Virus record (IMG/VR): IMGVR_UViG_3300042293_000109
Span: 1-26,200 of that record
Strand: one strand, 5' to 3'
DNA: 26,200 bases
From: a virus
Below, piece after piece: positions 1-8,093 of this stretch. A model generated the notes under the pieces. The model was given only the letters and a program-made list of their open reading frames with translations. It ran no database searches and had not been told where the DNA came from. The translations under genes and the position numbers were made by a program. Positions within the stretch are counted from its first letter, which is position 1. Each line of letters begins with the position of its first letter.

Positions 1-99
1 CAGGCAGAGATTGCTAAACGTGACGCTGAAACACAGAGAATGTACGCATTTTCTGAGGGCGAGATTCACACAGAAACTAGCCCATTCATACAACGTTGA
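1..99 (+). CDS. C-terminal end of upstream protein, probably the portal protein
   Basis: An open frame enters from the left edge and ends at TGA 97-99, giving 32 visible residues rich in charged residues at first and ending SPFIQR. The codons are open and the next gene follows in the usual P22 morphogenesis order, where portal precedes scaffold. The visible tail is too short to recognise by itself, so the portal call rests on position only. The stop codon is embedded in the -35 box of the promoter at 96-123. Confidence 0.55.
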   Translation, partial: QAEIAKRDAETQRMYAFSEGEIHTETSPFIQR

Positions 100-123
100 C
101 ATTTAATATATTTGGATTATTAT
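96..123 (+). promoter_or_regulatory. Candidate sigma70-type promoter for scaffold and coat
   Basis: A perfect TTGACA (96-101) is separated by 16 bp from TATTAT (118-123, five of six consensus bases). The predicted start is near 130. The -35 box overlaps the stop codon of the upstream gene. A hairpin at 136-153 would lie near the 5' end of the transcript. This could supply extra mRNA for the abundant scaffold and coat proteins. Confidence 0.5.
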
Positions 124-135
124 TAGCAAATCTTA

Positions 136-153
136 CCAGTTAGACACAACTGG
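136..153 (+). other. Hairpin at the 5' end of the scaffold transcript
   Basis: CCAGTT (136-141) and AACTGG (148-153) form a perfect 6-bp stem with a 6-base loop. No T-run follows, so it is not a good terminator. It sits a few bases after the predicted transcription start, as do the hairpins at 21081 and 23133 after two other promoters. Confidence 0.45.
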
Positions 154-173
154 GTTAATTCTTGGATAAATCC

Positions 174-1046
174 ATGTCAGAACGTCAAGCAGAGACAGTA
201 GTAACAAGTGAAAATATTGCAGAGTTTGCGGCACAGAAATTAGGTTTAGCTGACCGTGCAGATACTGAGGCTGATGATTCAGAGCCAGATCAAGCACCGG
301 AACAGAGTGAACCCAAGTCCGAGGACGAAGCTAGAACAGGTAAACAGAATCCTAAACTTGAAAAGCGGTTTTCTGAGATTACTAAGCAACGTGAGGCGGC
401 TCGTGAAGAAGCGAAGCGTGAACGTGAAGCGAGGGAGTCTCTAGAAGCAAAGGTAGCGGAACTAGAAAGACGGACTCAGCCACAACAAAGGGTTGATGCG
501 TTAGACGAAGAACCAAAACCTGAGCAATTCAACGATGCTTTTGAATATGCAAGAGCGTTGGCTGAATACTCTGCTGAACAAGCGTTAAAGAATCGTGATC
601 GAGTAGAGCTTGAAAAGAAGTATCAAGCAGAGCATGACAAACTAATTGAGGTTTGGAATGATCGGCTAGAAACTACTAAGAAAGAGCTACCGGATTATCA
701 GGACATGATTGAGTCATCTGACGTAATGGTTTCAGACCAAGTGCGTGATGCTCTTTTAGAAAGTGATGCAGGCCCAAGAATCCTGTACCACTTAGCTGAG
801 AATCCAGATTACGCTGAAAAGCTGTCAAAGATGACGGTGATTAGCGCATTGAGAGAGATAGGGAAACTGGAAGCTAGGTTTGAAAAGACCGAAACTAAAC
901 CTGTTGTGCGGTCTAAAGCACCAGCACCGATTAACCCTTTGCGGGCTACGGGCGGTTCGATGGATACCACAATCGGCAGCGATGGTGAGTTTCACGGAAC
1001 GTATAGCCAATGGCGTGAAGCCAGAAAAGCGGGGAAAATTAGGTGA
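174..1046 (+). CDS. Scaffolding protein, P22 gp8-like
   Basis: This 290-residue protein is likely the internal scaffold that directs coat assembly and then leaves the procapsid. P22 scaffold is 303 residues. The N-terminal quarter is acidic and disordered. Residues of about 60-120 are very rich in Lys, Arg and Glu (coiled coil), and the C-terminus ends in a basic helix with the pattern YSQWREARKAGKIR, typical of scaffold coat-binding ends. I chose ATG 174 because GGAT lies upstream, as it does before several neighbouring genes. A TTG at 162 in the same frame has no clear ribosome-binding site. Coat follows after 30 bases. The assignment rests on composition, length and position rather than on a catalytic motif. 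Confidence 0.8.
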   Translation: MSERQAETVVTSENIAEFAAQKLGLADRADTEADDSEPDQAPEQSEPKSEDEARTGKQNPKLEKRFSEITKQREAAREEAKREREARESLEAKVAELERRTQPQQRVDALDEEPKPEQFNDAFEYARALAEYSAEQALKNRDRVELEKKYQAEHDKLIEVWNDRLETTKKELPDYQDMIESSDVMVSDQVRDALLESDAGPRILYHLAENPDYAEKLSKMTVISALREIGKLEARFEKTETKPVVRSKAPAPINPLRATGGSMDTTIGSDGEFHGTYSQWREARKAGKIR

Positions 1047-1076
1047 TGGAAAATCTAATTTTTGATAGGATTTATC

Positions 1077-2315
1077 ATGGCAAACCAACTACTTACCATT
1101 AGCAAGATTACCAACGAGGCCTTGATGGTTCTCGAAAACGAATTGACTTTTACAGGTCAAGTCGAGCGCAAGTATGACGAGCAATTTGCTGTTGTCGGCG
1201 CAAAAATCGGTAACACCGTAAACGTCCGTAGACCAGGTCGTTTTATCGGTACTACTGGCCCAGCTCTAAACGTTGAAGATTTTAACGAAACCTCTGTGCC
1301 TGTTACCCTGTCAACTCAGTTTCACGTTGACACACAGTTCACCACCCAAGACTTAGCATTGAGCTTAGATTCTTTTTCGGATCGTGTGCTTAAACCTGCT
1401 ATTGCAGCGATTGCCAACAAAGTAGACGCTGATGGTCTGACGATGGCTAAAAACAATACCGCCAATACCGTCGGTACTGCCGGAACAACCCCAAGCGCAT
1501 TGCTTACCTTTCTGACTGCCCAAGCCTTTCTGGACAGCGAAGGCGCACCTCGTGACGGTAAGCGTTCTTGCATTATTGAGCCATTCACTTCAGCCTCAAT
1601 TGTTGACTCGCTCAAGGGCTTGTTTGTTCCATCGAACGTGATTGCCGATCAGTACAAGAAAGGCATGATGGGTCGTGACTCAGGCGGCATGAACTGGTAC
1701 ATGGATCAGAACGTTGTCAATCAAACTTATGGCACATCGGCTGGTACTGCTGTTGTTGCTACAACGACTGCTACAGGCTTTCTAACTAGCGGTTGGGCAT
1801 CAACATCAACCATCAGCCTAACTTCAACTGGTGCTGTCAGCTTAAACGTTGGCGATACCATCCAGATCGCTGGTGTGTTTGCTGTCAACCCACAGAACCG
1901 TGCTGCATACGGCACAAACAAGCTACGCAGCTTTGTTGTGACTACCGCTGCATCAGGTACTGGCGCAACGTTTAACGTAGTGGTTTCGCCTGCTGTCATT
2001 ACCGCAGGTCAATTCCAAAACGTTTCGATCCCGACCACGTCGGCTACCGCTGCTGTGACTTTCTTTAACAAAACTGGTACTGTTTCGCCGCAAAACATTG
2101 TGATGCACAAAAATGCTTTCACTTTGGCTTGTGCTGATTTAGAGCTGCCAGACGGTGTGCATTTCGCAGGTCGTGCCTCTGATAAAGAGCTAGGACTTTC
2201 GATCCGTGTTGTCCGTCAGTACACCATCAACAACGATTCGATCCCGACTCGTTTAGATGTACTGTACGGCTGGGCGCCCCTGTATCCCGAACTGGCCTGC
2301 CGAGTCGCAGCCTAA
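1077..2315 (+). CDS. Major capsid (coat) protein, P22 gp5 family
   Basis: This 412-residue protein is the likely HK97-fold shell subunit of the P22 coat family (P22 coat is 430 residues). The N-terminal half (helical start, then RRPGRF and DTQFTTQDLALSLDSFSDRV) and the C-terminal strand region resemble this family. Residues of about 220-345 are a Thr/Ser/Ala-rich beta segment between the two halves and may correspond to the inserted I-domain of P22 coat. The start at ATG 1077 is preceded by ATAGGA. An upstream in-frame start at 1062 has no ribosome-binding site. A strong G/C hairpin lies just past the stop codon. Confidence 0.9.
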   Translation: MANQLLTISKITNEALMVLENELTFTGQVERKYDEQFAVVGAKIGNTVNVRRPGRFIGTTGPALNVEDFNETSVPVTLSTQFHVDTQFTTQDLALSLDSFSDRVLKPAIAAIANKVDADGLTMAKNNTANTVGTAGTTPSALLTFLTAQAFLDSEGAPRDGKRSCIIEPFTSASIVDSLKGLFVPSNVIADQYKKGMMGRDSGGMNWYMDQNVVNQTYGTSAGTAVVATTTATGFLTSGWASTSTISLTSTGAVSLNVGDTIQIAGVFAVNPQNRAAYGTNKLRSFVVTTAASGTGATFNVVVSPAVITAGQFQNVSIPTTSATAAVTFFNKTGTVSPQNIVMHKNAFTLACADLELPDGVHFAGRASDKELGLSIRVVRQYTINNDSIPTRLDVLYGWAPLYPELACRVAA

Positions 2316-2321
2316 TTTAGT

Positions 2322-2339
2322 GGGGGGTAAAAGCCCCCC
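2322..2339 (+). terminator. Hairpin after the coat gene, possible weak terminator or mRNA stabiliser
   Basis: Six G (2322-2327) pair with six C (2334-2339) around a 6-base loop. Only GTTAATTA follows, with no long T-run, so full termination is doubtful. Protection of the coat mRNA 3' end or partial termination is more likely. Confidence 0.6.
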
Positions 2340-2365
2340 GTTAATTAAAATCAAAGGAAATTATC

Positions 2366-2785
2366 ATGTCGAATCCAGGCCCAGCAGTCACCATTAGCTC
2401 GCATCCACAGGTTGCGGGTACTAACCAAGCGTTGCGTTTGCTTGCATCGTTTCAAGGCGTTAACTGTAACGTTTTGGGCGATACCGTGTTGCCTATCATC
2501 AACACAAGCAGCTACAGCGTTTCTAACGTTATCTTTACCAACGCAAGCACAAGCCTAACAACTGCTGCTGCGGGACTGTTTACAGCCCCAGCTGCGGGTG
2601 GTACGGGTATTGTTGCAAACGCAGCGTTGTCGGCTCTTTCGGCGGCATCTGTTGTATCGCAACGTTCAGTAGCAAGTACAGCAGCTCAAGCAGGGCAAAA
2701 TCTCTACTTTAACGTAGCGACTGCTCAAGGTGCTGCGGCAACTTGTGATGTGTTTGTTTATGGCTACGACTTGACGTTTAATTAA
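2366..2785 (+). CDS. Small virion-associated protein of unknown function (decoration candidate)
   Basis: This 139-residue protein is rich in Ala, Ser, Thr, Val and Asn and has almost no charged residues, as is common for phage beta-sandwich structural proteins. I recognise no family motif. A good ribosome-binding site (AAAGGAAATTATC before ATG) supports the start. It lies between two hairpins (2322-2339 and 2803-2834), right after coat, so it may be made in large amounts with coat. A capsid decoration or head-fibre protein is a reasonable guess from position, but nothing in the sequence proves it. Confidence 0.65.
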   Translation: MSNPGPAVTISSHPQVAGTNQALRLLASFQGVNCNVLGDTVLPIINTSSYSVSNVIFTNASTSLTTAAAGLFTAPAAGGTGIVANAALSALSAASVVSQRSVASTAAQAGQNLYFNVATAQGAAATCDVFVYGYDLTFN

Positions 2786-2802
2786 TTAGTCAAAGCGTTA
2801 AG

Positions 2803-2834
2803 AAAGCCACTCAGTAAATTGGGTGGCTTTTTTT
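2803..2834 (+). terminator. Rho-independent terminator
   Basis: A 10-bp stem (2803-2812 with 2821-2830, core AAGCCAC/GTGGCTT plus one T-G pair) closes a loop of about 8 bases. It is followed by T2828-T2834. It separates the coat block from the tail/adhesin cassette, so the downstream late genes need read-through, antitermination or another promoter. Confidence 0.85.
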
Positions 2835-2851
2835 CTTAAAAAAGGATCATC

Positions 2852-3184
2852 ATGGCTTACAACAGTCCATTTTCACCATTCGGGCCAACTTACTTAGTCG
2901 GTACGTCATCGGTGCAAGTACAATCAAGTAACGGCAATCAACCCACCAGTTATAGAGTTAAAAATATGCTGGGTACGACACAATACTTTTCATGGTTGCC
3001 ACCACAGCCTAACAATGCAACACAAAGCATTACTGTGACTGCACCAACAGCGGGTAATCCATCTGCAAACACAATTGGTATGCTGCCGTATTCTGTCGAA
3101 ATCTTTGGCGGATTACCTGGCAACGCATGGTTTGAAGCTGATGCGGCTGCTGCGTTTGAAATCACAGCAGGAGAGGGACTATGA
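2852..3184 (+). CDS. Conserved small phage structural protein, unknown function
   Basis: This 110-residue protein begins MAYNSPFSPFGPTYLVG and has mostly beta-type composition with few charges until an acidic C-terminus. The start has a strong AAAAAAGGATCATC site. It ends in an ATGA overlap with the next gene, implying translational coupling. No function can be read from the sequence. Position suggests a minor head or tail-base protein. Confidence 0.65.
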   Translation: MAYNSPFSPFGPTYLVGTSSVQVQSSNGNQPTSYRVKNMLGTTQYFSWLPPQPNNATQSITVTAPTAGNPSANTIGMLPYSVEIFGGLPGNAWFEADAAAAFEITAGEGL

Positions 3185-3552
3185 GTTTGCGAGCCGTATC
3201 TTTGGGGACAAGTCCCGCAGTAACAAGCATTACTTCAGACGCTTTTATTCTAAGCTCTGCTGGCATAATTACCGAAGCAACAACGGCTCGCACACTTTCC
3301 GCAGGTGATAACGGTAAAGTCATTTACTGTACAAGCGGTTCTGCTACGACAATCACTTGTGCGGCAAGTTTAGGTAAAGGGTTTAGTTGCACAATTATCC
3401 AAGGTGGTGCGGGTAAGGTCACAGTCGCAGCTGGCGGTCAGACGCTTGTATCTTATTCGAGCTTGTTCAGTACGATGGGTCAATATGCGGTTGTAAGTGC
3501 AATTTGTCCTGTTGCTAATACTTTCCTGCTTGCTGGTAATTTAGGAGTCTAA
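3181..3552 (+). CDS. Phage structural protein with fibre-type beta domain
   Basis: This 123-residue protein starts in an ATGA overlap with the previous gene. From about residue 37 it has the pattern TLSAGDNGKVIYC, then alternating Thr/Ser/Gly strands, GKGFSCTIIQGGAGKVTV and a final FLLAGNLGV. This pattern is familiar from C-terminal domains of phage fibre and minor capsid proteins. No enzymatic motif is visible. It may be a stand-alone copy of a fibre tip domain or a decoration protein. Confidence 0.65.
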   Translation: MSLRAVSLGTSPAVTSITSDAFILSSAGIITEATTARTLSAGDNGKVIYCTSGSATTITCAASLGKGFSCTIIQGGAGKVTVAAGGQTLVSYSSLFSTMGQYAVVSAICPVANTFLLAGNLGV

Positions 3553-3553
3553 T

Positions 3554-5473
3554 ATGGCAGTCACATTATCCAGTTTGGCAGGCGCAGCTGCACAATTCTT
3601 TGATAACAACGGTGTGCCACTTTCAGGTGGATTGATTTATACCTATCTTGCAGGCACTAATACGCCTGCCGCAACGTATACATCAAGCACAGGTTTAATA
3701 GCTCATTCAAATCCTATTGTGCTTGATGCAGCAGGGCGCATTGCAACTGGCGAGGTATGGCTAACGTCAGGAATAGCTTACAAGTTTATTGTTCAAACTT
3801 CACTTTTTGTTCAACTCGGCTCATACGACAATATTCCAAGCATTAACGACTTTACATCTATTTATGCTGATCTCGCAAATACAGCAAATCCCGCATTAGG
3901 AGATGCTTTAGTTGGGTTTAGACAATCAAACAGTTTGGGAAATTTAACTGGTTCTGTTGGTCGCACCGTTCACCAAAAATTGCAAGAGTCAGTAAGCGTT
4001 AAGGATTTTGGTGCTGTCGGTGATGGTGTGACGGACGATACCGTTGCTATTCAAGCTGCTATTGATTATGTCAATCTTAACGGAGAGGGTGAGTTACTAT
4101 TTCCGTCTGGGAACTACATCATAACCTCTACTCTCATTATTAACCCATTAGGGGCGGATTCAATCGTACGGAATATTAGATTAGTCGGGGCAGGCGGAGA
4201 TTTAGCAGGCGGGACAGGATTAATATATCAAGGGAATGTTGGTGGTTTGTTAGTAGTCAATAGTCCGTTGTTCTTTTCTTGCGAAGATATAAGTTTCAGA
4301 AACAATGTATCTGGGCTGGATTATGTAGTGTTGATTGACGCAGGAAATGAACCACAGCAAACAGGTCGTAACGTTTACTTTAAACGCTGCACGTTTTTGG
4401 GAGAATTTAATTCAATAGATACGGCTCAAGCAGATGTATGGGTTATCAACCAAAAAACGGTGTTGTTTGAGCAATGCAGGTGGGCTGGGGTTTCTGGATC
4501 AGGCACAGCTTTGCGGATTGGTGATAACGCATCAAGCAATGTTGACAAATTTTTTAGCGGTGCGTGTATTAATACAGATGTTCGCTCAAGCGTGTTTAAC
4601 AAAGGTATAGATATTCGTAACGCTGGGGCTACTACTATCACAGCAACTCATTTTGATAACCCAGGCGCTGTGGCGGGGACTCCATCTAAGATTTTCTCAA
4701 CTGGAGATAAGTTGATGGGAGGTGTCACAGTCGATGGTTGCACTTTTCTTGCTACTGCCTCACGCCCTGGACACGGTAGTTACACACCTATTGTGCAAGG
4801 TGACGGAGATGAAACTGTAGGCCCAGCGGCTATTGATGCGTTTTCTGTTCCAGCTATGTCAATTAGAAACTGTTTATTTCGAGATGCTTCGGTTGCCGTT
4901 CAAGTAACAAAAGGATACTCTAATTTTTTAGCAAATCAATTTACACGAAGATCAGCAGGGGGTGTTGGAATCCAGATTGATGCTGGGGTTGATAGCGTAA
5001 CCATACAACCAGATAATAATTTTGAATCTCTTGTAGGAGAAGGTGGCACATCCATCTTGGACAACCGGACGCTACCATTTGCTCCGGTAATTGTTGCGGA
5101 ATCCTTGGCAGCATTTATCACCCTTGTACCTGAAGTAAATACCACAATACTTTCAGCTTCCAATATTAAATTTCGTGGAGGGCTAATACGCATTAATTTT
5201 GCAATTACCCTTACAGTAAATGACACTAATTTATATCGAGCGAGGCTTACGGTCGACGGCATTGATGTGCTTAACACGACTGTTCTTAGGACGCTGACAT
5301 CGGGAGATACTGATGTATTGCAACTTGAACGGATACTGCCACAAATTGCTGCGCCAAGTGGAGCAATAGTGCGATTGCAAGTGCGTCAGTTTGGCTCTGG
5401 ATCTGGTTCGGTGGTGAATGAGGATAGTCCATCAACGGGCGTTACGTTCTTGCAAATTGAGGAATTGGATTGA
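3554..5473 (+). CDS. Tailspike with head-binding-type N-terminus and pectate-lyase-like beta-helix
   Basis: This 639-residue protein likely recognises, and perhaps cleaves, host surface polysaccharide. Residues 1-100 look like a virion-binding domain of the kind that mounts tailspikes (FFDNNGVPLSGGLIYTYLAG, LDAAGRI, IPSIND). Residues 148-170 carry the signature SVKDFGAVGDGVTDD with a following helix, which marks the start of a pectate-lyase superfamily beta-helix. The helix runs to about residue 510 with short repeating strands. The last 130 residues are a separate beta domain, perhaps for trimerisation or binding. Catalytic residues cannot be assigned. The start has a TAGGAG site. Confidence 0.85.
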   Translation: MAVTLSSLAGAAAQFFDNNGVPLSGGLIYTYLAGTNTPAATYTSSTGLIAHSNPIVLDAAGRIATGEVWLTSGIAYKFIVQTSLFVQLGSYDNIPSINDFTSIYADLANTANPALGDALVGFRQSNSLGNLTGSVGRTVHQKLQESVSVKDFGAVGDGVTDDTVAIQAAIDYVNLNGEGELLFPSGNYIITSTLIINPLGADSIVRNIRLVGAGGDLAGGTGLIYQGNVGGLLVVNSPLFFSCEDISFRNNVSGLDYVVLIDAGNEPQQTGRNVYFKRCTFLGEFNSIDTAQADVWVINQKTVLFEQCRWAGVSGSGTALRIGDNASSNVDKFFSGACINTDVRSSVFNKGIDIRNAGATTITATHFDNPGAVAGTPSKIFSTGDKLMGGVTVDGCTFLATASRPGHGSYTPIVQGDGDETVGPAAIDAFSVPAMSIRNCLFRDASVAVQVTKGYSNFLANQFTRRSAGGVGIQIDAGVDSVTIQPDNNFESLVGEGGTSILDNRTLPFAPVIVAESLAAFITLVPEVNTTILSASNIKFRGGLIRINFAITLTVNDTNLYRARLTVDGIDVLNTTVLRTLTSGDTDVLQLERILPQIAAPSGAIVRLQVRQFGSGSGSVVNEDSPSTGVTFLQIEELD

Positions 5474-5485
5474 TAAAGGATTAAC

Positions 5486-5584
5486 ATGATCTTAGACTCT
5501 TTCAACATTCGACCAGAAGATTGTCGTGAAGATTACAAACCAAAAAAACATTGGTTTGTTCGTTTGTTTGAGGTATTAAAATGA
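5486..5584 (+). CDS. 32-residue ORF coupled to the second adhesin gene
   Basis: A short ORF begins at ATG 5486 after a strong AAAGGATTAAC ribosome-binding site and ends in an ATGA overlap with the next gene. The peptide starts MILDSFNIRPED and ends with a basic, aromatic segment (KKHWFVRLFEVLK). It is not recognised. The perfect ribosome-binding site and exact coupling argue that it is translated. It may be a leader that couples translation of the adhesin, or a small chaperone or structural peptide. Confidence 0.5.
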   Translation: MILDSFNIRPEDCREDYKPKKHWFVRLFEVLK

Positions 5585-6816
5585 TTACTCCTTCATTTGG
5601 ATTAACAGCAACTGAACGGGTCTTACCAAGGTTTACGCTTGACTGGACAACAGGTTCGCCCCAATCAGGCGTTGATGTTGATCGTGCTGGCGTGGCTACT
5701 TATGTAGATTTAAATGGCGTTTTGCAAGATGCTTCTGCTGACACGCAACGAATTAATTATTCAACAGGTATAGCGGGTTTATTGGTAGAAGAAGCAAGAA
5801 CAAATGGCTTGCCCAACAATACAATGCAAGGTGCTGTTGTTGGTACGCCAGGAACGATACCTACAAACTGGAGTCTAATTCCTCAAGGGCTTACTCAAGA
5901 AATTGTGGCAGTAGATACTGTAAATGGTGTTCAATATATCGACATTAAATTATCGGGGACAACTACGGCGACAAATCCAAATATTTTATTTGTTGGCACT
6001 ACAACAGTAGCGGCTTTGATTGGCCAAACATGGACAAGTTCGTTTTACCTTGCTGTTGTCGGAGGTAGCTTAACAAACATTACTGCTGTTCTTCATGTTA
6101 TTAGTGAACGTAGCGCCGTTGGTACTTTAGTCGCTAATAAAAATGGTACAAACATCGGAGCAACTGGGGTTTTAACCAGATCATCTTTTTCAACAACTTT
6201 AACAGGTGTAACAACCGCATTTATTTATAGCGCGGTACGCCTATCAATCACATCAGGTGTTGCGGTTGACGTTACATTGCGTATTGGTTTGCCACAACTA
6301 GAGCAAGGCGAATTTGCTACAAGCGTTATTAAAACCAGCACGGTTGCTGTCACCCGTAACGCTGACGTAGCAACAATAACGGGGACAAACTTTAGTGATT
6401 GGTACATCGCAGGTGCTGGCGGCGTAGTTGTTCGTGTGTTGCCTTCTACCGTTTCAGGCACTCGGCCTGCTTTGCAATTTGACGATGCGACTGCTGATGA
6501 AGTGATTGCTTTGCGTGGTAACACAACAAACCCTGAGCTGGTAATTGTTAATGGTGGTTCACCACAAGCGCAAATTGACGCTGGCACTATCTCTGCAAAC
6601 ACAGCTTACAACCTTGGTGCGGCATGGAACACAGATAATTGTGCAGCTGCTGTAAACGGTGGTGCTGCGGTTACAGACACCTCGGCAACGATTCCAACAG
6701 TCACACAGGCACTTTTAGGCTCTGACGGTACAAATTATCTAAATGGAAACATTCAGACTTTGCGATATTGGCCTCAACGAATCATTAACGCTGAAGTTCA
6801 AGCGTTTTCAAAATAG
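5581..6816 (+). CDS. Tail fibre/adhesin with lectin-like (ConA/LamG-type) features
   Basis: This 411-residue protein has an N-terminal segment with DRAGVATYVDLNGVLQ and the motif GLLVEEARTN, both common in phage receptor-binding and lectin-like fibre proteins. Two beta-sandwich regions can be guessed (about 75-235 and 250-405). The C-terminal one resembles a concanavalin A-like fold, with strands such as YNLGAAWNTDN and YLNGNIQTLRYWPQR. It follows the tailspike, so the phage seems to carry two different adhesins. The binding target is unknown. Confidence 0.75.
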   Translation: MITPSFGLTATERVLPRFTLDWTTGSPQSGVDVDRAGVATYVDLNGVLQDASADTQRINYSTGIAGLLVEEARTNGLPNNTMQGAVVGTPGTIPTNWSLIPQGLTQEIVAVDTVNGVQYIDIKLSGTTTATNPNILFVGTTTVAALIGQTWTSSFYLAVVGGSLTNITAVLHVISERSAVGTLVANKNGTNIGATGVLTRSSFSTTLTGVTTAFIYSAVRLSITSGVAVDVTLRIGLPQLEQGEFATSVIKTSTVAVTRNADVATITGTNFSDWYIAGAGGVVVRVLPSTVSGTRPALQFDDATADEVIALRGNTTNPELVIVNGGSPQAQIDAGTISANTAYNLGAAWNTDNCAAAVNGGAAVTDTSATIPTVTQALLGSDGTNYLNGNIQTLRYWPQRIINAEVQAFSK

Positions 6817-6823
6817 GCGCATT

Positions 6824-7120
6824 ATGAAAAACCTTGAACATCCCGCATACGCTCTTCTATTCATGGCAATCATTGGTTTGCTCACAGGCAATTGGTTTGC
6901 GGGTGCTTGTTTTGGATCTGCGTTTTTTGTGGGCCGAGAACACGCTCAAGCAGAGTATCGGGTAATTCAAAAGTTCTACGATGGTAAACGAGCGAATATG
7001 CCTTGGTACGGTGGGTTTGAATCCCGTGGGTGGGATATAAAAAGCATATTAGATTTTGGACTACCAATCATTGTCACAACAATTGCTTTGCTCATTATTA
7101 AATTTACGGGCTTAAAATGA
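6824..7120 (+). CDS. Small membrane protein, conserved in phages, unknown role
   Basis: This 98-residue protein has two predicted membrane segments: residues of about 10-35 ([16 protein letters not shown] onward) and about 75-95 ([16 protein letters not shown]). A soluble stretch between them contains [12 protein letters not shown] and ANMPW. I chose ATG 6824 because the longer frame upstream only overlaps the previous gene. It overlaps the gp4 homologue by ATGA. The motif [10 protein letters not shown] recurs in phage proteins of unknown function. A role in DNA entry or exclusion is conceivable but not shown. Confidence 0.7.
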   Translation: MKNLEHPAYALLFMAIIGLLTGNWFAGACFGSAFFVGREHAQAEYRVIQKFYDGKRANMPWYGGFESRGWDIKSILDFGLPIIVTTIALLIIKFTGLK

Positions 7121-8085
7121 CAACGCCATTAGATATTATTTCAAGGTCGCTTAAAGATATTGGCGCACTTGAAGCGGGTGAAACTCCTACTGCTGACGCA
7201 ACACAAGATGCTTTCGAAATGCTCAATGATCTATTGGATCAATGGTCAAATGAAAACATGATGGTGTATTACCAGACTGAGATCATCTTTCCGGTAGTGT
7301 CTGGGCAGACTCAGTACACGATTGGCCCAGGCGGTCAGGTCGGCGCAATCTTTACAGGTTCTATTTCCGGTACGACTTTGACCGTGACAGCTATTGCGTC
7401 GGGTGCGATTGCTGTCGGGCAGACATTAAGCGGCACAGGGATTACAGCAGGCACAACGATCACGGGCTTTTTAACGGGCGCAGGCGGCAACGTTAACGAG
7501 ATTGGTACTTACACAGTCAGCCTATCGCAAACGGCGGCTAGTACGTCTATAAACGCTTATTATCAACGTCCTACAAGCATTAACTCTGCGTTTGTCAGAA
7601 TCAACACAAACTCTAATGGTGTGCCAATCATTAACGGGGGTTTAGATTATCCCGTTGCGGTTTTGGGGATTGACCAGTACGAGATGATTGGATTGAAAAC
7701 GTTGTCAGGCCCGTGGCCTAAAGCAATTTATTACCAACCAACAGAGCTGCTAGGCAACATCTTTGTATGGCCTAACCCAAGTCAGGGTGAGTTGCACTTA
7801 TTTTGCGATACACAGTTTGCCAAGTTTATGACGTTGACCAACACGATTAACTTGCCTCCTGGCTTTAATATGTGTCTACGTTGGTGTCTAGCGGAACGGC
7901 TCATGCCAATGTACGGAAAGACCAATACCACTCAGATTGCAATGATTAACGCTTTGTCGGCACAATCTAAAGCAACGCTCAAACGCACTAATATGAAGCC
8001 TGCACCTGTTGCCCGATACGATGATGTATTGATAACGGGCAAGGCTAAAGATGCTGGTTGGATATTAAGTGGCGGATTTTATTAA
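7117..8085 (+). CDS. Head-to-tail joining protein, P22 gp4-like, with an inserted domain
   Basis: This 322-residue protein matches the P22 gp4 tail accessory family, which binds below the portal and begins tail assembly. Visible family features are the N-terminal helices ([30 protein letters not shown]), the YTIGPGG turn, a later SAFVR strand, YYQPTE/VWPNPS and the C-terminal helices. P22 gp4 has 166 residues. About 67 of the extra residues (80-146) form a Gly/Thr/Ser-rich module placed between YTIGPGG and the [11 protein letters not shown] strand. A related module occurs in the fibre gene at 10439. Confidence 0.85.
   Translation: MTTPLDIISRSLKDIGALEAGETPTADATQDAFEMLNDLLDQWSNENMMVYYQTEIIFPVVSGQTQYTIGPGGQVGAIFTGSISGTTLTVTAIASGAIAVGQTLSGTGITAGTTITGFLTGAGGNVNEIGTYTVSLSQTAASTSINAYYQRPTSINSAFVRINTNSNGVPIINGGLDYPVAVLGIDQYEMIGLKTLSGPWPKAIYYQPTELLGNIFVWPNPSQGELHLFCDTQFAKFMTLTNTINLPPGFNMCLRWCLAERLMPMYGKTNTTQIAMINALSAQSKATLKRTNMKPAPVARYDDVLITGKAKDAGWILSGGFY
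7354..7554 (+). other. Inserted beta-rich domain within the gp4 homologue
   Basis: This covers residues of about 80-146 of the gp4-like protein. Characteristic pieces are [24 protein letters not shown] and [10 protein letters not shown]. The same pieces occur in order in the protein at 10439 ([34 protein letters not shown]). Flanking gp4-family motifs continue on either side, so this is an insertion into a conserved core. Confidence 0.65.
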
Positions 8086-8093
8086 GGATTGAA

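Noticed and set aside
162-173. TTG start 12 bases upstream of the scaffold ATG
   Set aside because: ATG 174 has a GGAT site matching those of neighbouring genes. The TTG does not.
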